A DNA stretch of 64,000 nt from Sinomonas albida (lineage in GTDB: Bacteria; Actinomycetota; Actinomycetes; Actinomycetales; Micrococcaceae): NCBI RefSeq assembly GCF_004919045.1, contig NZ_SWDW01000015.1:25512-89511 (forward strand), read 5' to 3'. The stretch's first letter is position 1; the number at the start of each line of letters is the position of its first letter. Below the pieces are notes generated by a model, which made no database searches, was not told the DNA's origin, and saw only the letters and a list, made by a program, of their open reading frames with translations. This document shows positions 8,173 to 18,076 of the stretch, one piece after another. Made by a program: the position numbers and the translations under genes.

Positions 8173-11100
8173 TCAGCCCCAGTGCGGAGGCCTCTGGTCG
8201 CGAAGCCACCCATCCCGATCACGGTCGGCATCCGCGTCGCCCCACGAACGCGGGTCGTCCTCTGCCGCACGCCGAGGGATGAGCGGAGCCACGTCCGGAT
8301 CCGACGCGCTACCGGTCGCGCGCAGGGCTCGCCTGCCGCGATCGGTGCCGCCCTCGACGCCACTTTCGGTTTCGCTTCCGACTGTGGCGCCCGGGCGGGC
8401 GTCGCGCGCCGCGTCGGGCATGGGGCGCACCGGCGGGGCGGGCTGCGGCGACTGCTCGCCGTCGCTGCCCGTCGCGGGGCTCGTCACCCGACGGTGGGAG
8501 CTGAGATGATCGCGTGCGGCCACGGGGGACGCCTCCTGGAACTGCTCGGGATGGGTCTGAACGCCATCGGTGTCGTCGACACGGCCCCGGCCGCGGTCCG
8601 CGCCGCCAGCCGTCTCTGCCGGCTGCGGGCTCGGCGCCCCGCCGCGAGACGTGTCTGCTGGCCGCGGGGTCAGGGCGTCCGGAAGGGTCTGCCTAGCCCT
8701 TCTCGGCGCTTCGGTTGCGCCGCCGCGGCGGTCCTGCTCAGGCTGGGGGCTCTCGCGCGGGCCACTCAGGAAGCCCGCACCGCCCACGCCCTCCTCGGTC
8801 TGCCCGTCGAGGCCGAGCACGTCGGCGATCATGTCGGCGGAGGTGCCCGGATCGGTGAAGACCTCGATCGTCCAGAGCGTGATGTAGCGCCAGCCCATTC
8901 GCTCGAGGAGCTCGGGGCGCTGGCGAGTCCGCTCGCGGACGCTCAGCTCGCGGTAGCGCTTCGTGCCGTCGGATTCGACCGCGACTGGAATGCTCAGTTC
9001 GGGCTCGTCGCGGGACATTGTCAGAAGCGGATCGACGGCGGCCGCCATGTCGATCGCCCCGTCGTAGTGGTGCCAGACGCGGGCACCACGGGACGCGAGG
9101 CGGTCCCCGAGGTCCGTCACGAGGGGATCCGCGCCGAGGGACTCGGTGCTGGCGGCGGCACGCGTCGCCCTCGTTCCGAGGCCGGTGCGCCCAGCGAGCT
9201 CGCGCTCGAGGAGCTCGTAGAAGTCGGCAGCGCCCTCCCCGAGGCGCGTCACGTCCAGCTCTCCGGGCTGGAAGCAGCTCAGCACATGCATCGAATACCG
9301 AGCCCGGCTCATGGCGAGGGCAAAGCGACGGCGCCCGCCTTGTTCGGTCAGAGGGCCGAAGTGGTGCATGGCGCGGCCGTGCGGCGTCCGGCCGTACCCG
9401 AGGGAGAAGATGACGTGGTCCCGGACCAGGCCGCCGGCACGGTCGACGGGAACCACGCGGAATGGCTCCTCGACGCGGCCGAAGAACTCCTTCGTCTCCG
9501 TATGGTTGGCCATCTGCAGGCGGATGGCCTCTCCAACCCGGGCGGCGTGCTGTGCGCTCGCCGTGACGACCGCAAGCGACGCGTTGGGCCGCTGGGCTGC
9601 GTGCTCGAACACGAGGTCAACCACGCGGTTCACCTCAGCCGCCGTCGACTCGACGTTGCCATCGTGACCTGCAGGGAGCCCCGTCCCGTCAGGGAGGTAC
9701 TCGACGACGAGCGCACGGTCCAGCCCTGTGACCGACTGGCCATCGGGGAGACGGTTGAGTGTGCCGTGGTAGAAACGCTGGCTCAGCTGGAGCCCGAGGT
9801 CCTCGTCGACGCCCCGGTACACCGTCTTGAGGTGCATCGTTGGGAGCACCTTGGAGAGCGCGTCGAGGGCGCTCTCGGTCGAGTCGTCAGGGTGCCGCTG
9901 CCCCATTCCGACGCCGACGGTGAAAGGCTTCGGATTGCCCACGTGACCGTCGCCGAACGCCACGACCTGGCGCGCGCGGGCGATGGCGGGAAGCGCTGCC
10001 CGGACCGGCAGGGAATCCGCGTCGAGGATGACGACCGCGTCGAACCGACGCTGCGCAGGGGCCGCTGCGGCGAGCGTGTACGGGCTTGCGGTCCACACGG
10101 GCACGAGCGGCCGCACCAGACTACCCGCGTGGGACTCGAGGTTCGCGAGGCTGATCCGGCCGTCGCGCAGGAGGTTGCGAAGCGACTCCGCTTCCCGCGG
10201 CCGCTCCCCGATAGCGCGCTCCCACTCGCGGGCGAGCCTCCAGCGCAGCCGCGCTGGACCCGACTGGATGTGGGCGCGGTCGGCGCGCCGGAATTCGACC
10301 TCCGCCTGACGGAGCTGGCCCCCGTCAGACATCGCAAGGTAGTCGTCTCCGCTGATCATGGCCTCGAGGACCGACTGCCACCAGGCGAGCTCGAGCTCCG
10401 AGGCCACGACCTCGGGGACGGCTTCGCGCTCGGCAAGGTCGGCGAGCAGTTCGCCGAGGCCCCGCTCGCGCAGTTCGTCTTCGAGCAGCGTGCGCTCTGG
10501 AAGCGAACGCAGGGAGTCGGCGCTGTCGGCAAGGTCCTGAAGCCGCCCCTGGACGGCGACAACGGGTTCACTCACGAGGGAACCGCCCGCACGCGTGCGG
10601 GCGAGGATGGTACCGAGCCGCTTGAGCCCCTTGTGTACCGCGCGGTAGTCCTCGAGGAGGTCGGCGAGCCCGGACGGCACGGCCGGATGGCGCTGGGACA
10701 CGGCGTAGTCGGACCACAGCGCCCTCTGCTCCTGGACCAGGATGAGCGAGTTGTGCAGATCGGCCAGATGGACGCCCGGCCTCACGTACTCCTTCGCGAC
10801 CCGGCGCAGCCGCGAGCGCTGCATGGCCGGAATCTCAATTCCGCGCTCGCGCCGCCATGCCGACGAGCCGGTGGCGGCGATGAGGTCCGTCACCGGGCGG
10901 TCGAAGATGTCCGGCGTGAACTTGTCGAGGCTCTCGCGGACGGCGACGAGAAGCTCGATCTGCTGGCCCCACTCCTCGAGCGAGTCGCCGAGGCGGATCT
11001 CGGAGTACGAGGCAATCGTCGCCATGCGCTCGCGCAGGGCAGGCAGGTCCGAGACGAGCTCGTGCACGAGTTCCTGGGCGTCCTCGGTCTCCCGGCGCGT

Positions 11101-12564
11101 GAGCATGCGCGAGCCGTACCACGGGCTCTTCGTCGCCTCCCGGCTGAAGCTTCCGAGTTCCGCCGCGCGCTGCAGCCGCTCGGCGAGCTCGCGTCGCTCG
11201 CGGATGCTGTCAAGCACGCTTCGCTTGAGCCGCACGGTGGTGGCCGGGGAGGGCTGAATCGATGTGAGCCGGGCGAGGGACTGCATCGCCTCGTACGGCG
11301 AGCAGCCCCAGCGCTCGCGCACGTTATGGAGCGATTCAACATGTTCGATGAGCTGGTGCCGCCGCTGGGTCAGCACTCGATGCACCCCGTCGAGCCGGGG
11401 CTGCTCGGCCTTCTCGTTGCGGACGATCGCTCGAACCAGCTGCTGCTTGAGCTGGCCCGCGGAGAGCCCAGAACCAAGCTGGAGAAGCATCGATCCCAGA
11501 CCGAGCTCCTCGCTGGTCCGGGCGAGCTCGACGAGGCTCGCCCGCCGCTCCGCGACGACGAGAACCGTGCGGCCCGCATCGACGAGGTTCGCGATGACGT
11601 TGACGGCGGTCTGGGTCTGGCCCGTCCCGGGCGGGGCCTCGACCACGAACGAATCGCCCGCGCGGGCGCTGTCGACGGCCAGCTGCTGGTCCCGATCGGC
11701 GTCGAGGACCAGGAGTTCATCGGCGGGCAAGCGCTCATCGATCGCCGCGAAGCGGGACGCATCGAGCGGGTCGGGGGCCACGTGCACGGCGCTCTTGGAG
11801 GCGGCGGCGAGCGAGGCGAGGACAGGAACTGCGGGCGTGATCGCGGGATCGTCGAGCGCGTTCTCGAGGTCGGCGAAAGTCGAGACGAGGAGCCGCGAAT
11901 CGACGGTCGCGCCGGGAATCGGGCTCAGGAGGGATCGAACACGCTCGAGGACGGGGTGCGGGTCGAGCCGCGCAGTGCTGTAGGCCAGGCGCTCGACGAC
12001 AGCGGGATCGATGTCGATGCGGTGGACCGATCGCAGATGCCGGACGAGTGCCGGGTTGAGATGGGCCTGCTCGTTGAGCTTGATCTCGAAGTCGTCCTGC
12101 TCGGCCCGGACAGTCAGCGCGATGCCCGCGAGCAGCACCGGTGCGGTCACGCGGCGGGGCTTGCCCCCGACCGCCGACGTCCAGGAGGCGACGCCTGCCG
12201 CGAGGTATCCGGCGTCGAGGCCCCGGTCGTTCGCGAGCTCATAGATCTTGGCCCGGAGATTGCGTGCGGCGCGGGCCGCGGAGGTGTAGTCCTGCCGCTC
12301 GCGGAGGAGGGTGGAGAGACGGGTTCGGCGGCCGGCCAGCAGCTGGGCCAGGCCGGAAGAGTTCGCGCCGGTCAGGTCGATGACGCCCTCGGGCGTCGGC
12401 GAGAAGCTCAGCATGGTGTCCGGTCCCGTGACAGCGGGCAGCGAGGAAAGCCACGCCTCGAGACGGGCTCCGTCGTCATGCATCGTCGGCTCTTGGGGCA
12501 CGTCGGTGCTCTCCTCCGCGCCTTCCGGGGCGCTGCGTCGTTTGCCTGTGGACCTGATCGGCAT
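8173..12564 (-). CDS. DUF4011 - SF1 helicase-like - MTES_1575 nuclease-like protein with degenerate ATPase motifs
   Basis: 1463 residues. A DUF4011-like region (about 90-185) comes first. The helicase core follows, with a Walker A position reading PPGTGQT (311-317; Gln316 replaces Lys) and a Walker B position reading VVILDADS near 848 (family form DEAS; the Glu is Ala). The region after it lacks the usual GDxxQL motif. Motif V/VI are recognisable (SLGYGRTPHGR, ALAMSRARYSM, about 1060-1090). Residues about 1150-1245 resemble the MTES_1575/Vsr-type nuclease domain (IDMAAAVDP; VAVESDG; LERMGWRYITLW). The last ~215 residues are disordered. TACTCT lies 7 nt before the ATG. Full-length relatives suggest DNA defence or repair; ATPase activity here is doubtful. 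Confidence 0.8.
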   Translation of the reverse strand: MPIRSTGKRRSAPEGAEESTDVPQEPTMHDDGARLEAWLSSLPAVTGPDTMLSFSPTPEGVIDLTGANSSGLAQLLAGRRTRLSTLLRERQDYTSAARAARNLRAKIYELANDRGLDAGYLAAGVASWTSAVGGKPRRVTAPVLLAGIALTVRAEQDDFEIKLNEQAHLNPALVRHLRSVHRIDIDPAVVERLAYSTARLDPHPVLERVRSLLSPIPGATVDSRLLVSTFADLENALDDPAITPAVPVLASLAAASKSAVHVAPDPLDASRFAAIDERLPADELLVLDADRDQQLAVDSARAGDSFVVEAPPGTGQTQTAVNVIANLVDAGRTVLVVAERRASLVELARTSEELGLGSMLLQLGSGLSAGQLKQQLVRAIVRNEKAEQPRLDGVHRVLTQRRHQLIEHVESLHNVRERWGCSPYEAMQSLARLTSIQPSPATTVRLKRSVLDSIRERRELAERLQRAAELGSFSREATKSPWYGSRMLTRRETEDAQELVHELVSDLPALRERMATIASYSEIRLGDSLEEWGQQIELLVAVRESLDKFTPDIFDRPVTDLIAATGSSAWRRERGIEIPAMQRSRLRRVAKEYVRPGVHLADLHNSLILVQEQRALWSDYAVSQRHPAVPSGLADLLEDYRAVHKGLKRLGTILARTRAGGSLVSEPVVAVQGRLQDLADSADSLRSLPERTLLEDELRERGLGELLADLAEREAVPEVVASELELAWWQSVLEAMISGDDYLAMSDGGQLRQAEVEFRRADRAHIQSGPARLRWRLAREWERAIGERPREAESLRNLLRDGRISLANLESHAGSLVRPLVPVWTASPYTLAAAAPAQRRFDAVVILDADSLPVRAALPAIARARQVVAFGDGHVGNPKPFTVGVGMGQRHPDDSTESALDALSKVLPTMHLKTVYRGVDEDLGLQLSQRFYHGTLNRLPDGQSVTGLDRALVVEYLPDGTGLPAGHDGNVESTAAEVNRVVDLVFEHAAQRPNASLAVVTASAQHAARVGEAIRLQMANHTETKEFFGRVEEPFRVVPVDRAGGLVRDHVIFSLGYGRTPHGRAMHHFGPLTEQGGRRRFALAMSRARYSMHVLSCFQPGELDVTRLGEGAADFYELLERELAGRTGLGTRATRAAASTESLGADPLVTDLGDRLASRGARVWHHYDGAIDMAAAVDPLLTMSRDEPELSIPVAVESDGTKRYRELSVRERTRQRPELLERMGWRYITLWTIEVFTDPGTSADMIADVLGLDGQTEEGVGGAGFLSGPRESPQPEQDRRGGATEAPRRARQTLPDALTPRPADTSRGGAPSPQPAETAGGADRGRGRVDDTDGVQTHPEQFQEASPVAARDHLSSHRRVTSPATGSDGEQSPQPAPPVRPMPDAARDARPGATVGSETESGVEGGTDRGRRALRATGSASDPDVAPLIPRRAAEDDPRSWGDADADRDRDGWLRDQRPPHWG

Positions 12565-12593
12565 AGCTTCGAGAGTAGCCGCTTACATGCCGA

Positions 12594-12622
12594 GGCCCCC
12601 GGCCGCAACGCAGCCGGGGGCC
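12594..12622 (-). terminator. Hairpin downstream of guaA
   Basis: GGCCCCCGGC and GCCGGGGGCC pair perfectly (10 bp) around a 9-nt loop, in the gap between the guaA stop (12637) and the promoter of the helicase-like gene. Placed to terminate guaA. There is no clear T-run. Confidence 0.75.
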
Positions 12623-12636
12623 AAATCAGCGAGAGA

Positions 12637-14235
12637 TCATTCCCATTCGATGGTTCCCGGGGGCTTGCTCGTCACGTCGAGCACCACCCGGTTGACTCCG
12701 TCGACCTCGTTCGTGATCCGATTCGAGATGCGGGCCACGAGGTCGAACGGGAGGCGGGACCAGTCGGCCGTCATCGCGTCTTCGCTCGAGACGGGGCGCA
12801 GCACGATCGGATGGCCGTAGGTCCGGCCGTCGCCCTGGACACCCACGCTGCGGACGTCGCCGAGGAGCACGACGGGCATCTGCCACACCTCGTCGTCGAG
12901 TCCGGCCGTCGTGAGCTCGTGGCGGGCGATCGCGTCGGCCTTGCGGAGAAGGGCAAGCCGCTCGCCTGTCACCTCGCCCACGATGCGGATGCCGAGTCCC
13001 GGTCCCGGGAATGGCTGGCGGCCCACGATCTCCGGCGGGAGGCCGAGCTGACGCCCCACAGCACGGACCTCGTCCTTGAACAGCGCGCGCAGCGGCTCGA
13101 CGAGCTCGAAACGCATGTCCTCGGGCAGACCGCCCACGTTGTGATGGCTCTTGATGTTCGCGGCACCCTCGCCGCCGCCGGACTCGACGACGTCCGGGTA
13201 GAGCGTCCCCTGCACGAGGAAGCGGATCTGCTCACCCTCGGCCTTGGCCTTCTCGACGATGGCGCGCTCGGCCTCCTCGAAGGCGCGGATGAACTCGCGG
13301 CCGATGATCTTGCGCTTCTGCTCGGGATCCGTCACCCCGGCCAGCGCCGAAAGGAATCGCTCCTGCTCGTTCGCCACGTAGAGGTTGACGCCGGTCGCGG
13401 CCACGAAGTCACGCTCGACCTGCTCGGCCTCACCCTCGCGGAGGAGACCGTGATCGACGAAGACGCACGTGAGCTGGTCCCCGACCGCTCGCTGCACGAG
13501 GGCGGCCGCGACGGCCGAATCGACCCCGCCCGAGAGCCCGCAGATGACGCGCGCGTCACCGATCTGCTCGCGGATGCGGCCGACCTGCTCGTCGAGGATG
13601 TTGCCCGTGGTCCAATTGCGCTCGAGCCCGGCGACGCCGAACAGGAAGTTCTCGAGGACGGCCTGGCCAAACTCGGAGTGCTTGACCTCAGGGTGCCACT
13701 GCACGCCGCCGAGCGCGCGGTCGAGGTTCACGAACGCGGCAACGGGGGCGCCCGGAGTCGTCGCGAGCACCTCGAAGCCCTCCGGTGCAGCCTGCACCGA
13801 GTCGCCGTGGCTCATCCACGCGCTCTGCAGCACGGGGACGCCCGCGAGGATCGAGTGCGGCTCCCCCACGGCCGAAACCTGAGTCGCACCGTATTCGCGG
13901 AGCCCCGTGCGCGCCACGGTCCCGCCGAGCGCGTTGGCCATGGCCTGGAAGCCATAGCAGATCCCGAAGACGGGCACCCCCGCCTCGAACAGGTCGGCTC
14001 CGACGCTCGGGGCACCCTCCGCGTAGACGCTCGACGGGCCGCCCGAAAGGATGATGGCGGCCGGATTCTTGGCAAGGATCTGCTCGGTGGTCAGGCTGTG
14101 CGGAACAATCTCGGAGTAGACGTTCGCCTCACGGACCCGCCGCGCGATGAGCTGCGCGTACTGGGCACCGTAGTCGACCACCAGCACCGGCCTGTGGGCT
14201 GTCTGAGAGCCTGTGCTCTGGGATGCTGTTGTCAC
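12637..14235 (-). CDS. guaA: GMP synthase (glutamine-hydrolysing)
   Basis: 532 residues, the normal two-part enzyme converting XMP to GMP. The class I amidotransferase half has the nucleophile elbow [10 protein letters not shown] and the histidine/glutamate of WHPEV. The ATP-pyrophosphatase half has the PP-loop [10 protein letters not shown], and the C-terminus ends in the conserved [10 protein letters not shown]. The start is GTG 14235; TAGGCT lies 6 nt upstream (14242-14247). It follows the DUF3817 gene by 25 bp on the same strand. guaB and guaB3 lie 4-6 kb away, so the GMP branch is largely in this window. Confidence 0.97.
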   Translation of the reverse strand: MTTASQSTGSQTAHRPVLVVDYGAQYAQLIARRVREANVYSEIVPHSLTTEQILAKNPAAIILSGGPSSVYAEGAPSVGADLFEAGVPVFGICYGFQAMANALGGTVARTGLREYGATQVSAVGEPHSILAGVPVLQSAWMSHGDSVQAAPEGFEVLATTPGAPVAAFVNLDRALGGVQWHPEVKHSEFGQAVLENFLFGVAGLERNWTTGNILDEQVGRIREQIGDARVICGLSGGVDSAVAAALVQRAVGDQLTCVFVDHGLLREGEAEQVERDFVAATGVNLYVANEQERFLSALAGVTDPEQKRKIIGREFIRAFEEAERAIVEKAKAEGEQIRFLVQGTLYPDVVESGGGEGAANIKSHHNVGGLPEDMRFELVEPLRALFKDEVRAVGRQLGLPPEIVGRQPFPGPGLGIRIVGEVTGERLALLRKADAIARHELTTAGLDDEVWQMPVVLLGDVRSVGVQGDGRTYGHPIVLRPVSSEDAMTADWSRLPFDLVARISNRITNEVDGVNRVVLDVTSKPPGTIEWE

Positions 14236-14260
14236 CCGTCAAGCCTACCGGAACCGCGAC

Positions 14261-14743
14261 TCAGTACCGTTGGCCGGCGTCCGGGTGCGCGACGAGCTCG
14301 CGGTCCACCTCGGCGTGCATGCGGCGCTCGACGAAGAAGGACAGGAACGGCACGACGCCGCCCAGCGCCATGAGGATGAACCGCACGAACGGCCAGCGCA
14401 TGAGCGACCACAGCCGGAAGTTGGAGATGAGGTACAGCACGTACATCCAGCCGTGCACGATGAGGATCGTGATCGAGACGTTGAAGCCGCCCACGACGCC
14501 AGCGGGATCGGCGTCGGCCAAGCCGAAACCGAAGGACTTTCCCGTGAACGCATCGGAGCCGCCCGCGAAGATGAACTTGCCGAAGCCGTAGCGAAGGATC
14601 ATCTCGACACAGAGGAGCAGAAGCATCGAGCCCGTCGCGTAGGCCATGATCTTGTAGAAGCCGAGCGCCGAGCGGATCTGCGCGACGGTGCCGCCGAAGC
14701 GGCGCTGGGGCGTGCGCCCGGTGGCGGGCTTGGGGTCGATCAC
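14261..14743 (-). CDS. DUF3817 integral membrane protein
   Basis: 160 residues with about three transmembrane helices (MAYATGSMLLLLCVEMIL; ITILIVHGWMYVLYLIS; FVRFILMALGGVVPFLSFF) and the VHGWMY core of DUF3817. A hydrophilic insert lies between helices one and two. Start GTG 14743 overlaps the SURF1 stop codon by 4 bp, with a GGAGG upstream, so the two are translationally coupled. DUF3817 genes often neighbour guaA and SURF1-like genes in actinobacteria. Function unknown. Confidence 0.85.
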   Translation of the reverse strand: MIDPKPATGRTPQRRFGGTVAQIRSALGFYKIMAYATGSMLLLLCVEMILRYGFGKFIFAGGSDAFTGKSFGFGLADADPAGVVGGFNVSITILIVHGWMYVLYLISNFRLWSLMRWPFVRFILMALGGVVPFLSFFVERRMHAEVDRELVAHPDAGQRY

Positions 14744-15660
14744 AGTGTTCCTCCGGTGTTGGATCGCAGGTCAGAAGAATCGGGATCAGCGGCGCTGGTC
14801 TCAGAGGCGCCGGCCTCGGCAGCGTCGGTCCCAGCGCGGCCGGTCCCAGCGCCGTCGATCTCGGCAGCGCCGACGGCCTCAGCTGCGGCGTCGGCCTCCG
14901 CCTCGAGCTGCCGCTCGTAGTCGTCGCGGACCAGCCGCCACCACAGGAAGACGGCGAAGCCCGCGAAGACGACCCATTCGATGGCATAGAAGATGTTGAG
15001 CCAGTTCACGGGCGCCGAGGCAGGCTGGGCGGCGATGTCGAGCGGCTTGAGCGACCCGTTGAGGGCCGCGGCTGCCTGATCGCCGGCGGGCGTGACCTCG
15101 TGCGTCGAGCTCACGAAGCCCGGGTAACTCTGGACGTCCCACGTGTTGATAAGTTCCGCGACCGAGACCATCGAGGCCTGCCCAGGTGCCGAGGTCTTGT
15201 CCTGCTGCGGCGCCTCCGAGGGCAGGAGACGGCCCGTGAGCTTCACGGCGCCCGACGGCGGGGGGCTGGCCTGGGAGCGGTCGGCGATCCAGCCACGCGC
15301 CACGGGAATCACGATCGTGTGGTCGCCGCCCACGGCAGGGGCGCCGTCGACCACGAACGCCGTGACGACCCACCAGCCGTGCTGACCGTCCAGAAGCCGG
15401 TTCGGGACCACGACCTGGCGGGATGCATCGAAGTGTCCGGTCGCCGTCACCATCTGATCGGCGGCGGACGCGGGGAAGGGCCGGCCGGGTGTCAGCGTGG
15501 CGACGAGGGGCTGGGGGTTCTCGGTCGTCGTCACGACGGGCGGGGCGTCGGAAGTCGACCGCGAGAACTGCCATTGGCTCAAGAGCACGAAGACGCCCGA
15601 GACCGCGAGCGCGGCGACGAGCGCCAAGAGCCAGCGGGGCTTGAGGGCGGTTCGGAGCAC
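14740..15660 (-). CDS. SURF1-family protein (cytochrome oxidase biogenesis)
   Basis: 306 residues with the SURF1 layout: an N-terminal helix (WLLALVAALAVSGVFVLLSQ), a long extracytoplasmic beta-rich domain containing GWWVVTAF and VIPVARGWI, and a second helix near the C-terminus preceded by NWLNIFYAIEWVVFAG. A variable acidic Ala/Glu-rich tail of about 50 residues follows. SURF1 helps insert heme a into the aa3 oxidase in characterised systems. The start is GTG 15660 with TACCGT 6 nt upstream (15667-15672), leaderless type. It heads the SURF1-DUF3817 pair. Confidence 0.9.
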   Translation of the reverse strand: MLRTALKPRWLLALVAALAVSGVFVLLSQWQFSRSTSDAPPVVTTTENPQPLVATLTPGRPFPASAADQMVTATGHFDASRQVVVPNRLLDGQHGWWVVTAFVVDGAPAVGGDHTIVIPVARGWIADRSQASPPPSGAVKLTGRLLPSEAPQQDKTSAPGQASMVSVAELINTWDVQSYPGFVSSTHEVTPAGDQAAAALNGSLKPLDIAAQPASAPVNWLNIFYAIEWVVFAGFAVFLWWRLVRDDYERQLEAEADAAAEAVGAAEIDGAGTGRAGTDAAEAGASETSAADPDSSDLRSNTGGTL

Positions 15661-15719
15661 CCTTCAACGGTACTCCGACAAGCTGTAGAAAACCGAAACG
15701 GCCTAGGGCCCCGAAGGGC

Positions 15720-16205
15720 TCAGTCCCCGTAGACGAGAGCGGAGTTGACGAGCTCGGAGATGATGTCCGCGTCGTTGGCACGCCGCAGAGATTCGCGGAA
15801 GCCGTCCTTCGAGAGCGATCGCGCCATCGTGGCGAGCACCTCGAGGTGCTCGGAGAAGCTCGACGCCGGGGTCGCGATGAGCAGGACGACATACGCGGGG
15901 CCGTCCACTGCCCCGAAATTCACGGCGTGCCCGTAGCGCGCGATCCCGACCGCGATCGACGGCTCGGTGACGTGCTCGCTGCGCGCATGCGGAAGGCCAA
16001 TACCACCCGGCAGGCCCGTCGCGAGCTGATGCTCTCGCGCCCCGACGTCGGCGAGAAAGCCGTCGAGATCGTCGACCCGCCCCTCGGCGGCGAGCCTCGT
16101 CGCGAGCTGCCGCGCGGCGTCGTGCCTGTCGGCGGCCTCCATCTCGAGGATGACGAGCCCGGGGGTGGTCAGCTGGGCATCGTAGCGATCGAAAGGTTGG
16201 GGCAT
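15720..16205 (-). CDS. PTS fructose/mannitol-family EIIA protein
   Basis: 161 residues of the EIIA type 2 family. The phosphorylated histidine is His73 in IGLPHARSEHV, and the second conserved segment reads PAYVVLLIATP. No EIIB or EIIC domain or gene is adjacent, so this is a stand-alone EIIA that could serve a remote permease or act as a nitrogen-PTS-like regulator (inference). TAAAAT lies 6 nt before the ATG (16212-16217), again a leaderless pattern. It is followed by SURF1 on the same strand, 59 bp away. Confidence 0.9.
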   Translation of the reverse strand: MPQPFDRYDAQLTTPGLVILEMEAADRHDAARQLATRLAAEGRVDDLDGFLADVGAREHQLATGLPGGIGLPHARSEHVTEPSIAVGIARYGHAVNFGAVDGPAYVVLLIATPASSFSEHLEVLATMARSLSKDGFRESLRRANDADIISELVNSALVYGD

Positions 16206-16269
16206 GCCGCCATTTTACGGACCACCCCTGACCGTCCGGCCACCGAAGAAGTGATTTGACGCACGGGCG

Positions 16270-17991
16270 TCACTTGACGGGGATGATGTCCGCGGCCCCG
16301 AGCCGCACGCCGTCGGCCGTCGCGTCGTCGGGCTGCTCCTGGCTGAGCCGCTCCGCCTCGACCCGCTTGAGATAGTGGGCGGTCTCGTTCTCCCGCTGCA
16401 CCTCGCTCCAGCCGAGGAGCGGCGCCATGAGCTCCGCCACGACGGGCGCGGCCGAGACCCCACGGTCCCAGGCCTCGATCGAGATCCGCGTACGCCGCGT
16501 CAGCACGTCCTCGACGTGCCGCGCCGCCTCGTGGGTCACGGCGTAGACGACTTCGGCGCGGAGGTAGTCGTCGGCGCCCGGAAGAGGCTGCGCGAGCGAG
16601 GGGTCCTCGGCGATGAGGTCGAGGACCTCGGGCGTGAGTGACCCGTAGCGGTTGAGGAGGTGCTCGACCCGTGCCACGTGCACGCCTGCCGAATCGGCGA
16701 GCCGCTGGCGCCGGTTCCACACGGCCTTGTAGCCGTCTGCGCCGAGCAGCGGAATCTTGTCCGTGACGCTCGCTGGGACGCGCTCGTCGAGGCTCCGGAC
16801 GGCCTCGTCCACCGCGTCGCGCGCCATGACCCGGTACGTCGTGAACTTCCCGCCCGCGACCATGACCATGCCGGGGACGGGATGCGCCACGACATGCTCG
16901 CGGCTGAGCTTTGCCGTCGATTCGTTCTCGCCTGCAAGCAGCGGACGCAGACCCGCGTACACGCCCTCGACGTCTTCCCGGGTGAGGGGGACTCGCAGGA
17001 CCCGGTTGACGTGCTCGAGGATGTAGTCGATGTCCTTGCTCGACGCGGCCGGATGCGCCTTGTCGAGCCTCCACTCGGTGTCGGTCGTGCCGATGATCCA
17101 GTGCCGCCCCCACGGAATCACGAAGAGAACCGACTTCTCCGTGCGGAGGATCAGGCCTACGGTCGACTGGAAGCGGTCGCGCGGCACCACCAGGTGCACG
17201 CCCTTCGAGGCGCGGACCTTGAGCTGCCCGCGATCCGTGATCATGCCTTGCGTCTCGTCGGTCCACACCCCGGTCGCGTTGATGACCTGGCGGGCCCGGA
17301 TGTCGAACGCGTCGCTCGTCTCGAGATCACGGACGTGCGCGCCGACCACACGCTCCCCCTCACGCAGGAACGTCTCGACGCGCAGCCGGTTCACGGCATG
17401 CGCGCCGTGGAACGCCGCCGTCCGGACGATCGTCGTGACCATGCGCGCGTCGTCGACCTGGGCGTCGTAGTAGCGGATGGCGCCGATCATGGCGTCGTCC
17501 TTGAGGCTCGGCGCGGCCCGCAGGGTGCCGCGGCGGAACATGTGCTTGTGCAGCGGGACGCCGTTGCCGTGCCCGCTCGTGAGCCCGAGCGTGTCGTACA
17601 TGATCATGCCCATGCCCACGTACGGGCGCTCCCACCACCGCCGCGTGAGCGGGTACAGGAACGGGACCGGCTTCACGAGGTGCGGCGCGAGCCGCTGCAG
17701 GAGGAGGCCCCGCTCCTGGAGGGCCTCCTGGACGAGCCGGAAGTCGAGCATCTCGAGGTAGCGGAGCCCGCCGTGGATGAGTTTCGACGAGCGCGACGAC
17801 GTCCCGGAGGCCCAGTCGCGCTGCTCGACGATGCCCACCTCGAGGCCGCGCGTGGCCGCGTCGAGCGCGGCGCCCGCGCCCACGATTCCGCCGCCGACAA
17901 TGAGGACGTCAAGCTCCCTGCCCGGCTGCGCCGTGGCTTTGAGCCGCTCGATCGCCGTCGTCCGGCCTTCCGGGCCCAAGTGTCCTGGCAT
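16270..17991 (-). CDS. glpD: Glycerol-3-phosphate dehydrogenase (quinone-linked)
   Basis: 573 residues. DVLIVGGGIVGAGAALDAA is the FAD-binding turn, GTSSRSSKLIHGGLRYLE is the GlpD/GlpA signature, and MVAGGKFTTYR lies before the C-terminal DAO_C domain. The protein oxidises glycerol-3-phosphate to DHAP at the membrane and feeds electrons to quinone. Start ATG 17991 is preceded by GAGGGGG about 10 nt upstream; TAGACT at 18032-18037 is a likely -10, giving a leader of about 35 nt. No glpF or glpK is adjacent. The C-terminal LGAADIIPVK is unremarkable. Confidence 0.95.
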   Translation of the reverse strand: MPGHLGPEGRTTAIERLKATAQPGRELDVLIVGGGIVGAGAALDAATRGLEVGIVEQRDWASGTSSRSSKLIHGGLRYLEMLDFRLVQEALQERGLLLQRLAPHLVKPVPFLYPLTRRWWERPYVGMGMIMYDTLGLTSGHGNGVPLHKHMFRRGTLRAAPSLKDDAMIGAIRYYDAQVDDARMVTTIVRTAAFHGAHAVNRLRVETFLREGERVVGAHVRDLETSDAFDIRARQVINATGVWTDETQGMITDRGQLKVRASKGVHLVVPRDRFQSTVGLILRTEKSVLFVIPWGRHWIIGTTDTEWRLDKAHPAASSKDIDYILEHVNRVLRVPLTREDVEGVYAGLRPLLAGENESTAKLSREHVVAHPVPGMVMVAGGKFTTYRVMARDAVDEAVRSLDERVPASVTDKIPLLGADGYKAVWNRRQRLADSAGVHVARVEHLLNRYGSLTPEVLDLIAEDPSLAQPLPGADDYLRAEVVYAVTHEAARHVEDVLTRRTRISIEAWDRGVSAAPVVAELMAPLLGWSEVQRENETAHYLKRVEAERLSQEQPDDATADGVRLGAADIIPVK

Positions 17992-18076
17992 CGTCCGCGC
18001 CCCCTCAGCTCGCAAGAAATCACCTGCTAGGAGTCTAGGCAGACCGTCAAGCGGCCCCGCCGTTCCTCGCTGCGTC

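Noticed and set aside
8065..14373. A very long plus-strand open frame (2102 codons) antisense to the helicase-like gene and guaA
   Set aside because: It is a GC-rich shadow frame: Arg/Glu/His-rich with no domain, while the opposite strand has the conserved guaA and helicase motifs.
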